Positions 1-5,755 of a DNA stretch of 8,770 nt are shown one piece after another. The notes under the pieces are model-generated. The model searched no databases, had not been told where the DNA came from, and was given only the letters and a program-made list of their open reading frames with translations. A program made the translations under genes and the position numbers. Location of the stretch: assembly GCA_946629475.1 (NCBI GenBank), contig CAMOXX010000112.1, positions 1-8,770 of the forward strand. Direction: 5' to 3'. The stretch comes from an uncultured Blautia sp. Lineage in GTDB: Bacteria; Bacillota; Clostridia; Lachnospirales; Lachnospiraceae. Positions within the stretch are counted from its first letter, which is position 1, and the number at the start of each line of letters is the position of its first letter.

Positions 1-1408
1 CTCACAGCGGATGACCGGTGATATTCTGCAGCGGCAGGCGACGAACGCGACAATTGCGAGCACGCTGGTGAATACGTTCGCGCCCCTGATTCTGAACACG
101 GTCATGATGGTGGTTTATCTCACGGTCATGCTCCGCCAGAGCCTGATGCTGACCCTGATCGGTGTGATCTGCATGTCGCTGAATCTGTTGAATTCCATTG
201 TCATGTCGAACAGACGGATCAATATAACCAGAGTTCAGCAGAGGGATACCGGAAAGCTTTCCGGAATGACGATGAACGGAATCCGCATGATTGAGACGAT
301 CAAAGCCAGCGGAGCGGAGGACGGCTATTTCCGGAAATGGTCCGGCCTGCAGGCTTCGGTGAATGAGCAGGCGGTGAAATTCCAGCGCATCGGGGTTACC
401 TTTGGGCTTGTGAGCCCGGTACTCTCTGTAGTGGCGGATATTGTTGTTATGGTAATGGGAGTTTTCCTGACAATGCAGGGAAAATTCACCGTCGGTATGA
501 TCTATTCGTTTCAGGCATATCTGACATCTTTTATGGGACCTGTGACAATGCTGATCGGCGCGGGACAGACGATCCAGGAAATGCGCACGGATATGGAACG
601 CGTGGAGGATGTCATGGAATATCCCGACGACCGGGCTATCGTTGTCGGAAATACCGAAGAGACCAGCGGAGAGAAGTCATACAGTAAACTCCGCGGTGAG
701 GTGGAGCTGAAAAACGTGAACTTTGGGTACGCGACCCTGAAACCGCCTCTGATCAAGGATTTTTCCATACATATAAAGCCTGGCAGCAGGGTGGCGTTTG
801 TAGGCGCTTCGGGATGCGGGAAATCGACGATTGCGAAGCTGATTTCGGGACTGTATGAGCCCTGGAGCGGGGAAGTTCTTTTTGACGGGATACCGCAGAG
901 GGAAATTGACCGGGATATTTTTACCGGATCCCTGGCTGTTGTGGATCAGGATATCGTCCTGTTTGAGGATACGATTGCCCAGAATATCCGTATGTGGGAC
1001 AGCACCATTGAGGATTTTGAGGTGATCATGGCGGCGCGTGATGCCCAGATTCATGAGGATATCATGAGCAGGGAGGGAGGATATGAAAGCCGCCTGACCG
1101 AAGGAGGAACCGATCTTTCGGGCGGACAGCGCCAGCGTCTCGAGCTTGCCAGGGTGCTTGCCCAGGATCCCACGATTATTATTCTGGACGAGGCGACCTC
1201 TGCACTGGACGCAAAGACAGAGTACAATGTGGTTAAAGCGATCGCAGACCGGGGGATCACCTGTATTGTAGTTGCGCACAGGCTTTCCACCATCCGGGAC
1301 TGCGATGAAATAGTGGTGCTGGATCACGGTATGGTAGTTGAGAGAGGTACACACGATGAACTGTATTCCAAGGGAGGGCTTTATACCTCTCTTGTGACAA
1401 ATGAGTAA
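1..1408 (+). CDS. NHLM-type peptide exporter, permease/ATPase part of the peptidase-containing ABC subunit (5' end cut off)
   Basis: The reading frame is open to the left edge, so the ATG at 11 is an internal methionine and not the start. Residue numbers here count from that Met. The visible part begins inside the ABC membrane domain. It has about four hydrophobic segments (22-41, 44-65, 128-153, 159-182), followed by a complete nucleotide-binding domain: Walker A GASGCGKST 265-273, Q-loop Q313, signature LSGGQ 369-373, Walker B ILDEATSALD 391-400 with catalytic E394, and switch H423. All catalytic residues are intact. In the NHLM family the first exporter subunit is about 700 residues with an N-terminal C39 cysteine peptidase that cuts leader peptides during export. 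About 250 residues are therefore missing here, and the peptidase itself is not seen. The partner gene 14 nt downstream supports this family. A plain bacteriocin/lantibiotic ABC exporter is the alternative. Confidence 0.85.
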   Translation, partial: SQRMTGDILQRQATNATIASTLVNTFAPLILNTVMMVVYLTVMLRQSLMLTLIGVICMSLNLLNSIVMSNRRINITRVQQRDTGKLSGMTMNGIRMIETIKASGAEDGYFRKWSGLQASVNEQAVKFQRIGVTFGLVSPVLSVVADIVVMVMGVFLTMQGKFTVGMIYSFQAYLTSFMGPVTMLIGAGQTIQEMRTDMERVEDVMEYPDDRAIVVGNTEETSGEKSYSKLRGEVELKNVNFGYATLKPPLIKDFSIHIKPGSRVAFVGASGCGKSTIAKLISGLYEPWSGEVLFDGIPQREIDRDIFTGSLAVVDQDIVLFEDTIAQNIRMWDSTIEDFEVIMAARDAQIHEDIMSREGGYESRLTEGGTDLSGGQRQRLELARVLAQDPTIIILDEATSALDAKTEYNVVKAIADRGITCIVVAHRLSTIRDCDEIVVLDHGMVVERGTHDELYSKGGLYTSLVTNE

Positions 1409-1410
1409 TA

Positions 1411-1418
1411 GGGGGGAG
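1411..1418 (+). promoter_or_regulatory. Ribosome binding site that fixes the TTG start of the second ABC gene
   Basis: GGGGGGAG lies 4 nt before TTG at 1423 and directly after the stop codon of the upstream gene. The residues encoded from this TTG (GWFEDQIHQRK) match the conserved beginning of the NHLM second ABC subunit as I recall it. The first in-frame ATG (1474) lies inside that conserved stretch and has no comparable site. Confidence 0.75.
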
Positions 1419-1422
1419 TCAA

Positions 1423-3624
1423 TTGGGCTGGTTTGAGGATCAGATACATCAGAGAAAATCAAATGATGACCAGATGTTCCGCGATTCCCTTCAGGAAGCA
1501 GCAGAGATGGTCATGGGGGAAAAGCAGTCCCTGCATGAGGATAACCGGATTCTTACGGCTAATGCTCTTCAGCGTGTACTGCGCTATTACCATATGAAAT
1601 ATACAGAGCCTCCGAGTCAGAAGAAAGAACTGGAGGATCAGCTGGATTATGTTGTTCATCCGCAGGGGATGATGTACCGCAAGGTGCTGATGGAGAAGGG
1701 ATGGCACCGGGATGCAGTCGGAGCGATGCTGGGCTTTCTCGCGCAGGATGGTACTCCGGTTGCCCTGATTCCGCATGGATTTCTGGGGTACCGCTGCTAT
1801 GACCCGGCGAAGGAGGACTGGTTTCTGGTGAATTCCAGATCAGAAGCCCGGCTGAAGGATGAGGCGTACTGCTTTTACCGGCCGTTCCCCCAGAAAGAGA
1901 TCAGGTTGCCGGATCTGGTAAAATATATCCTGGTCAGCCTGAAACTGTCGGATTTTCTTCTGGTTCTGGCGGTCACCCTGCTTTCCGTGCTGGTCGGTTT
2001 TCTTGTTCCGAGGCTCACGAAGCTGCTTTACGGACCTGTGCTGGACAGCGGAGTTGCTTCGGTGCTCGTGGCGATGGGGATATTCATGCTGTGTGTCCGG
2101 ATCAGCATGCTGATTATCAATACAGGATCGGAGCTGGTGAGCGGATGTGTGCAGACGCGGCTGCAGGTGAACATTGAGTCGGCGGCGATGATGCGGGTGC
2201 TTTCCCTGCCTCCCGACTTTTTCCGGAATTACAGTTCCGGTGAATTGTCCTCCCGTATGAACTCGATTAATTCCCTGTGCTCTGCGATCGTCAGCGCCGT
2301 GCTTTCATCCGGGCTGACTTCGATTGTGTCGCTGCTGTATATTACACAGATTTTCAATTATACTCCGACATTGGTGGTACCGTCTCTTGTCATCATTATT
2401 CTGACAGTCGGGCTGTCGCTCATTACAATGCTGATGGAAATACGACGGCAGAAGTCTATTATGGAGACGGACGCAAAGACACTGGGCCTGGCATTTGCGC
2501 TGGTCAACGGAATTCAGAAAATCAGGCTTTCCGGAGCGGAAAAAAGATCTTTTTCCCGGTGGGCAAAGTTCTATAACAGATCAGCCCAGCTTCAGTACAA
2601 TCCTCCTTTGATTCTGAAGGTGAACAGTGTGCTGAGCGAGGGCATAAAGCTGATCGGGACGATTGTGCTCTATGCGATCGCGATCTCATCGCAAGTGAGC
2701 GTGGATGACTATATGGCCTTCAATGCGTCCTACAGTATGGTCATGGGGGCGTTTACTTCGCTGGCGGGCGTCGTTCTGGTGTTCGCCAGGATCAAGCCGG
2801 TGCTTGACATGGCTTCGCCGATTCTGAAGACAGTCCCCGAATCCAAGGGAAACGGGACTGTTGTGACCAGTCTGAGGGGCAGTATTGAACTGGATAATGT
2901 GACATTCAGCTACGAAGGAAACGGGAAAAAGGTTATCGATGATCTTTCCCTTAAGATCAGGGCAGGGGAGTATGTGGCGATCGTAGGCCCTTCGGGGTGC
3001 GGAAAATCCACCCTGATGAGAATTCTGCTCGGATTTGAAAGCCCGCAGAAGGGATCGGTGTTCTATGACGGAAAGAACCTGGAACAGCTCGATCTGAGAT
3101 CCCTCCGGAGGCAGATCGGCACCGTGATGCAGAACGGCGGACTGTTCAATGACAGTATTTATGCAAATATCGCTATTTCGGCACCGACCCTGACGCTCGA
3201 TGAAGCGTGGAAGGCGGCGGAGACAGCCTGCATCGCTGACGATATCCGTGAAATGCCGATGGGAATGCATACGATGATTTCAGAAGGGCAGGGCGGAATT
3301 TCCGGAGGGCAGAAGCAGAGGCTGATGATTGCCCGTGCCATTGCCCCGAAGCCGTCCATCCTGATTTTTGACGAGGCAACGTCGGCACTTGACAATATTG
3401 CCCAGAAAAAAGTAACACAGGCCTTGGACGATCTGCACTGCACCAGGCTTGTGATTGCACACAGGCTTTCGACGATCCGAAGCTGCAGCCGGATCCTTTA
3501 TCTGGGAGACGGAAAGATCCTGGAGGAGGGGACATACGAGGAGCTGATGGAAAAGAAGGGACTCTTCGCGGATATGGTGGCGAGGCAGCAGATCAGCCTT
3601 CCAGAGGCTGCATCGGAAACGTAA
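1423..3624 (+). CDS. NHLM-type peptide exporter, second ABC permease/ATPase subunit (degenerate-peptidase type)
   Basis: This is a complete 733-residue protein starting at TTG. Residues 1-160 form a soluble N-terminal region that begins WFEDQIHQRK. They end in a stretch resembling the C-terminal half of a C39 peptidase fold (around GFLGYRCYDPAKEDWFLVNS, 119-138) but without an obvious Cys/His/Asp triad. Six membrane segments follow at about 178-197, 211-233, 286-308, 316-338, 398-421 and 431-455. The ATPase domain has Walker A GPSGCGKST 522-530, Q570, signature ISGGQ 626-630 (Ile for the usual Leu), Walker B LIFDEATSALD 647-657 with E651, and H680. Length and architecture fit the second NHLM ABC subunit, which is thought to pair with the peptidase-bearing subunit as a heterodimeric exporter. 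The gene follows the first subunit by 14 nt with no terminator, so the two are co-transcribed. The NHLM assignment rests on remembered family features, not on a search. Confidence 0.88.
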   Translation: MGWFEDQIHQRKSNDDQMFRDSLQEAAEMVMGEKQSLHEDNRILTANALQRVLRYYHMKYTEPPSQKKELEDQLDYVVHPQGMMYRKVLMEKGWHRDAVGAMLGFLAQDGTPVALIPHGFLGYRCYDPAKEDWFLVNSRSEARLKDEAYCFYRPFPQKEIRLPDLVKYILVSLKLSDFLLVLAVTLLSVLVGFLVPRLTKLLYGPVLDSGVASVLVAMGIFMLCVRISMLIINTGSELVSGCVQTRLQVNIESAAMMRVLSLPPDFFRNYSSGELSSRMNSINSLCSAIVSAVLSSGLTSIVSLLYITQIFNYTPTLVVPSLVIIILTVGLSLITMLMEIRRQKSIMETDAKTLGLAFALVNGIQKIRLSGAEKRSFSRWAKFYNRSAQLQYNPPLILKVNSVLSEGIKLIGTIVLYAIAISSQVSVDDYMAFNASYSMVMGAFTSLAGVVLVFARIKPVLDMASPILKTVPESKGNGTVVTSLRGSIELDNVTFSYEGNGKKVIDDLSLKIRAGEYVAIVGPSGCGKSTLMRILLGFESPQKGSVFYDGKNLEQLDLRSLRRQIGTVMQNGGLFNDSIYANIAISAPTLTLDEAWKAAETACIADDIREMPMGMHTMISEGQGGISGGQKQRLMIARAIAPKPSILIFDEATSALDNIAQKKVTQALDDLHCTRLVIAHRLSTIRSCSRILYLGDGKILEEGTYEELMEKKGLFADMVARQQISLPEAASET

Positions 3625-3634
3625 GCAATAACCA

Positions 3635-3664
3635 TTGCATTCTATATAAGAATTATGGTATACT
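3635..3664 (+). promoter_or_regulatory. Probable housekeeping promoter for the STAS-SH3 unit
   Basis: TTGCAT (3635-3640) and TATACT (3659-3664) are separated by 18 nt in the AT-rich gap after the second ABC gene. Transcription would start near 3671, giving a leader of about 26 nt with AAAGGAG at 3679-3685. A weak hairpin GCAAT/ATTGC (3625-3629 / 3634-3638) precedes and overlaps the -35 box. It lacks a T-tract, so read-through from the ABC genes is likely as well. Confidence 0.55.
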
Positions 3665-3696
3665 TTGCATAAATTCAGAAAGGAGAATAAGGGACA

Positions 3697-3996
3697 ATGC
3701 TGAATATTCAAAAAGAAAAAAACGGAACAGAACTTACAATCGGTCTGGAGGGCAGACTGGACACCATCACATCGCCGGTGCTGGAGAGCGAACTGAACGG
3801 TTCGCTGGATGGCATTGAGAGCCTTATCTTTGATATGGAAAAGCTCCAGTACATTTCCAGTGCGGGCCTCAGAGTTCTGCTTACCGCTCAGAAGGTTATG
3901 AGCAAACAGGGAAGCATGGTTGTCAGGAATACATCCGATGATGTTAAGGAAATCTTCGACGTGACAGGATTTTCTGACATTATGACAATCGAGTAA
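3697..3996 (+). CDS. STAS-domain protein, anti-sigma factor antagonist type (SpoIIAA/RsbV/BtrV-like)
   Basis: This 99-residue protein is one STAS domain from end to end. It has an N-terminal strand, the GLEGRLDT motif (16-23), and a central YISSAGLR loop (52-59) followed by a helix. Aligning the GL of this loop with SpoIIAA puts S55 at the position that is phosphorylated in the family. S54 sits where SpoIIAA has Asp. Family members bind an anti-sigma/kinase protein when unphosphorylated and release it when phosphorylated. They act as partner switches for sigma factors or, in BtrV-type systems, for secretion. No RsbW-type kinase or PP2C phosphatase is in the window, so the partner is encoded elsewhere. 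AAAGGAG (3679-3685) precedes the ATG by 11 nt. The next gene starts 22 nt after the stop, so the two form one unit. The family call is firm; the role in export control is inferred from position. Confidence 0.9.
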   Translation: MLNIQKEKNGTELTIGLEGRLDTITSPVLESELNGSLDGIESLIFDMEKLQYISSAGLRVLLTAQKVMSKQGSMVVRNTSDDVKEIFDVTGFSDIMTIE

Positions 3997-4018
3997 CATG
4001 TGACAAGAGGGGATTACA

Positions 4019-5260
4019 ATGACAAAAAAAGGGTTAGCAGTTATTATTGCGGCGGGCGCGGTTTTCTGCATGGCCGGTGCGGCATCTGCCGCAACGTTTA
4101 CCGCTGCGAACGGGGTTCTGTCAATCGAGCTTCCGAATGAAAGCTGGACAGAGATCACCGATCCGACCAGGTGGATCGCACTCAGCGACGGAGGGAACCT
4201 GATTACGGTCGACCATTATTCCAACGGAGAAAAGCTTCCTGAAATCCAGGTAGCGGATGCACATTATGTAAATGTTTATGAAACCGCCTTCTCTACACAG
4301 AACGAGGTGTTCCTCATCACAGGCTGTGTCGTTGACGCTGCGAAAATTCCTGAAGTGCGGACTGCTGTAATGTCTGCGCAGATTCTGCAGTACGATACCA
4401 AGCTGGCTGTTCAGGCTGACACGGCAGGCGATATTACGATTGCCCCGATGAGCGGGACGATGTATGCCGCGTCCTCCGGAATCAACGTCCGGAGCGGCTA
4501 TTCTACGAACGACCAGATTATTGGTACACTCAGCTCGGGCACTGCCGTGACTGTCACGGGAAAGGTTCAGAAGGGCGGAGCGGATCTCGGCTGGTATCAG
4601 ATCAGCTATAATTCCGGCACCGGCTATGTCGCTGCACAGTTCCTTGCATCGGCTCAGCCTGCGGCGGTTACTCCGACTCCTGCTCCGACAGCGACACCTT
4701 CGGCAGAACGCAAATATACCGGTGTTACAAAGACGATCTATGACAGCGACGGGGATGCGGTCACTGTTTCTGAGGCGACGGACGGAAACTGGTATGACGC
4801 AAACGGAAAATTGTACTACTGGGTAACGGATTATCAGTTTACTTCCTCTGATGGCAGTCAGTACAGTACCAATAAGCCTCAGACAGGTTCTGCCAACGAA
4901 CCTCTGGGCGGGGAGATCTATGTCTTCTGGGGCAACAGCAATCAGGAATCACTTACCCTTTACTCAGACGGTTATTACTATTCCTCCTCGGGAGTCCGCT
5001 ATTCCAGCAATGGAGACGGAACATATTCGGGAGCGGATGGTACTACTCTTTACAATTATGATCCTGTCAGCGCTGCTCAGGCGGACAATGCGGAATCTGA
5101 TTCAGATGACACATACAACCTTGTTTCGGAGGGCTCCGGAAGACCTGCAACGATCGTTGCCGGCGGCGGTGCTTTCTACGATGAGAACGGTGTGACATAT
5201 TATAATCAGGGAGACGGAAGCTTTGTTGATGAATATGGCGATACATACTGGATTCAGTAA
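4019..5260 (+). CDS. Secreted SH3b-domain protein with Pro/Thr linker and C-terminal repeats
   Basis: This is a 413-residue protein with a clear Sec signal peptide: Lys-rich start, hydrophobic core, and an Ala-Ser-Ala cleavage site after residue 24. Cys17 is not in a lipobox, so it should be released or wall-associated rather than lipid-anchored. Residues 25-130 form a beta-rich region that I do not recognise by a family name. Residues 146-209 form an SH3_3-type bacterial SH3 domain (SGINVRSGYSTNDQIIGTLS near 152-171, GYVAAQFL at the end). Such domains usually bind peptidoglycan or other ligands. A Pro/Thr/Ala linker (213-228) follows. The C-terminal 180 residues are rich in Tyr, Gly, Asp and Ser and include two copies of a 27-residue unit (321-347 and 387-413). 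AGAGGGGA (4006-4013) lies 5 nt before the ATG. It shares a unit with the STAS gene. An extracellular role at the envelope near the exporter is plausible but not shown. Confidence 0.85.
   Translation: MTKKGLAVIIAAGAVFCMAGAASAATFTAANGVLSIELPNESWTEITDPTRWIALSDGGNLITVDHYSNGEKLPEIQVADAHYVNVYETAFSTQNEVFLITGCVVDAAKIPEVRTAVMSAQILQYDTKLAVQADTAGDITIAPMSGTMYAASSGINVRSGYSTNDQIIGTLSSGTAVTVTGKVQKGGADLGWYQISYNSGTGYVAAQFLASAQPAAVTPTPAPTATPSAERKYTGVTKTIYDSDGDAVTVSEATDGNWYDANGKLYYWVTDYQFTSSDGSQYSTNKPQTGSANEPLGGEIYVFWGNSNQESLTLYSDGYYYSSSGVRYSSNGDGTYSGADGTTLYNYDPVSAAQADNAESDSDDTYNLVSEGSGRPATIVAGGGAFYDENGVTYYNQGDGSFVDEYGDTYWIQ
4979..5059 (+). repeat. First copy of a 27-residue Tyr/Gly protein repeat in the SH3b protein
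   Basis: Codes for residues 321-347. It matches residues 387-413 without gaps: shared Tyr1, Gly5, Val6, Tyr8, Gly12-Asp-Gly14, Gly21 and Thr23, with several conservative changes. Shorter related YxxxG units lie at 259-267 and 315-321. Confidence 0.6.
5177..5257 (+). repeat. Second copy of the 27-residue Tyr/Gly protein repeat, ending the SH3b protein
   Basis: Codes for residues 387-413 and runs up to the stop codon. It shares the YxxxGVxY...GDG...G.T pattern with residues 321-347. About one third of positions are identical, so the duplication is old and is not obvious at the DNA level. Confidence 0.6.
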
Positions 5261-5282
5261 TTGTCCATATGATAATTGTTCA

Positions 5283-5322
5283 GCACCCTGTGGAATGCAA
5301 AGCATTCCGAATAAACGGGTGC
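5283..5322 (+). ncRNA. Two-tier RNA hairpin in the 3' untranslated region of the SH3b gene
   Basis: An outer stem GCACCC (5283-5288) pairs with GGGTGC (5317-5322). It encloses a perfect inner stem GGAATGC (5292-5298) / GCATTCC (5302-5308) with an AAA loop. The joints are unequal, TGT on the left and 8 nt (GAATAAAC) on the right. It lies 23 nt after the stop codon and ends 18 nt before the terminator hairpin. It has no T-tract of its own. It does not match a riboswitch or RNA family that I recognise. It may protect the mRNA end, bind a protein or belong to a small RNA; the function is unknown. Confidence 0.5.
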
Positions 5323-5340
5323 AAATGATTTTCAAGGAAA

Positions 5341-5371
5341 AGCCGGCGTACATAATGCGCCGGTTTTTTTT
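5341..5371 (+). terminator. Intrinsic terminator of the STAS-SH3 unit
   Basis: CCGGCG (5343-5348) pairs with CGCCGG (5358-5363) across a 9-nt loop and is followed by eight T residues (5364-5371). A-rich bases before the stem can extend the pairing with the T-tract. It separates the SH3b gene from the small gene downstream. Confidence 0.85.
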
Positions 5372-5408
5372 GACAGACTGCGTGGAATTTCTCCGTGGGG
5401 ACCGTATA

Positions 5409-5414
5409 TATAAT
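5409..5414 (+). promoter_or_regulatory. Probable -10 box for the 78-residue gene
   Basis: A perfect TATAAT lies between the terminator and the small gene, 53 nt before its start codon. No good -35 sequence is found 16-18 nt upstream (AATTTC at 17 nt). The promoter may therefore need an activator, or may use other contacts. The terminator just upstream makes a dedicated promoter here likely. Confidence 0.45.
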
Positions 5415-5467
5415 CAGATGAGATGATTACACAGAAAAAATATAAAAAAGAAACGGAGGAATTAATC

Positions 5468-5704
5468 ATGGCAATTATTATGGGAGGCTTCAATCAGGCC
5501 GGAAGAAATACACTGGAAGAAAAACTTCGCACAGTAGATTTTTCAAAGAACACAAATCTGAAAGCGGAACTTGCTAAAAGGCTGTTCGCAGCTAAGACTT
5601 CTTCCAAAGTGATGCAGTTTACAAAGCTTTCTGATTCAGACATGGAGCTTGTAAACGCAGCCCAGGGAATCTGGGAAATGGAACCCAAAAAAGATGAGTT
5701 TTAA
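5468..5704 (+). CDS. Small leader-peptide-like protein, candidate substrate of the exporter
   Basis: This gene encodes 78 residues with no transmembrane segment and no Cys. The start is ATG 5468, chosen because GGAGGA (5455-5460) sits 7 nt upstream. An in-frame ATG at 5423 lacks such a site and would add a Lys-rich extension. Residues 14-42 look like an amphipathic, charged helical region. Residues 54-65, LSDSDMELVNAA, align position by position with the LSxxELxxVxGG end of double-glycine leader peptides, with Ala-Ala in place of Gly-Gly. Cleavage after A65 would leave a 13-residue acidic tail with one Trp and no Cys, Ser or Thr. Being next to an NHLM exporter fits a secreted peptide precursor. 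Without a maturation enzyme nearby, any product may be unmodified. It could instead be a non-cleaved regulatory or scaffold protein. The existence of the gene is well supported; the substrate role is inference. Confidence 0.8.
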   Translation: MAIIMGGFNQAGRNTLEEKLRTVDFSKNTNLKAELAKRLFAAKTSSKVMQFTKLSDSDMELVNAAQGIWEMEPKKDEF

Positions 5705-5717
5705 TAAAAAAATGAAG

Positions 5718-5755
5718 AAGGGGACGGCTCTCGATGAGAACCGTCCCCTTTTATG
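5718..5755. terminator. Strong, probably bidirectional terminator between convergent genes
   Basis: AAGGGGACGG (5718-5727) pairs perfectly with CCGTCCCCTT (5741-5750). Four more pairs follow after one mismatch (5729-5732 / 5736-5739), closing a 3-nt loop. The plus strand continues with a T-rich tail. On the minus strand the stem is followed by a T-rich run (complement of 5705-5712). It lies 13 nt after the stop of the small gene and 5 nt beyond the stop of the minus-strand FHA-ABC gene, so it can end both transcripts. Confidence 0.85.

Noticed and set aside
677..1462. Open frame of 261 codons on the minus strand across the first ABC gene
   Set aside because: It is antisense to the conserved ATPase domain, has no ribosome binding site that I can see and resembles no protein family. 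It is a by-product of the codon usage of the real gene.
4063..4071. Cys17 of the SH3b protein as a lipoprotein anchor
   Set aside because: The residues before it (Ala-Val-Phe) do not form a lipobox, and a clean Ala-Ser-Ala signal peptidase I site follows at 22-24.
3280..4158. Open frame of 292 codons on the minus strand
   Set aside because: It crosses the ends of three well-supported plus-strand genes and their promoter, and has no recognisable domain.
5370..5375. Perfect TTGACA just after the terminator
   Set aside because: The TATAAT box is 33 nt away, far too long a spacer, and no -10 sequence lies 16-18 nt downstream. It is formed by the end of the T-tract.
5423..5467. In-frame upstream ATG that would lengthen the small protein to 93 residues
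   Set aside because: It has no ribosome binding site, begins only 9 nt after the TATAAT box, and the GGAGGA 7 nt before ATG 5468 is a far better start signal.
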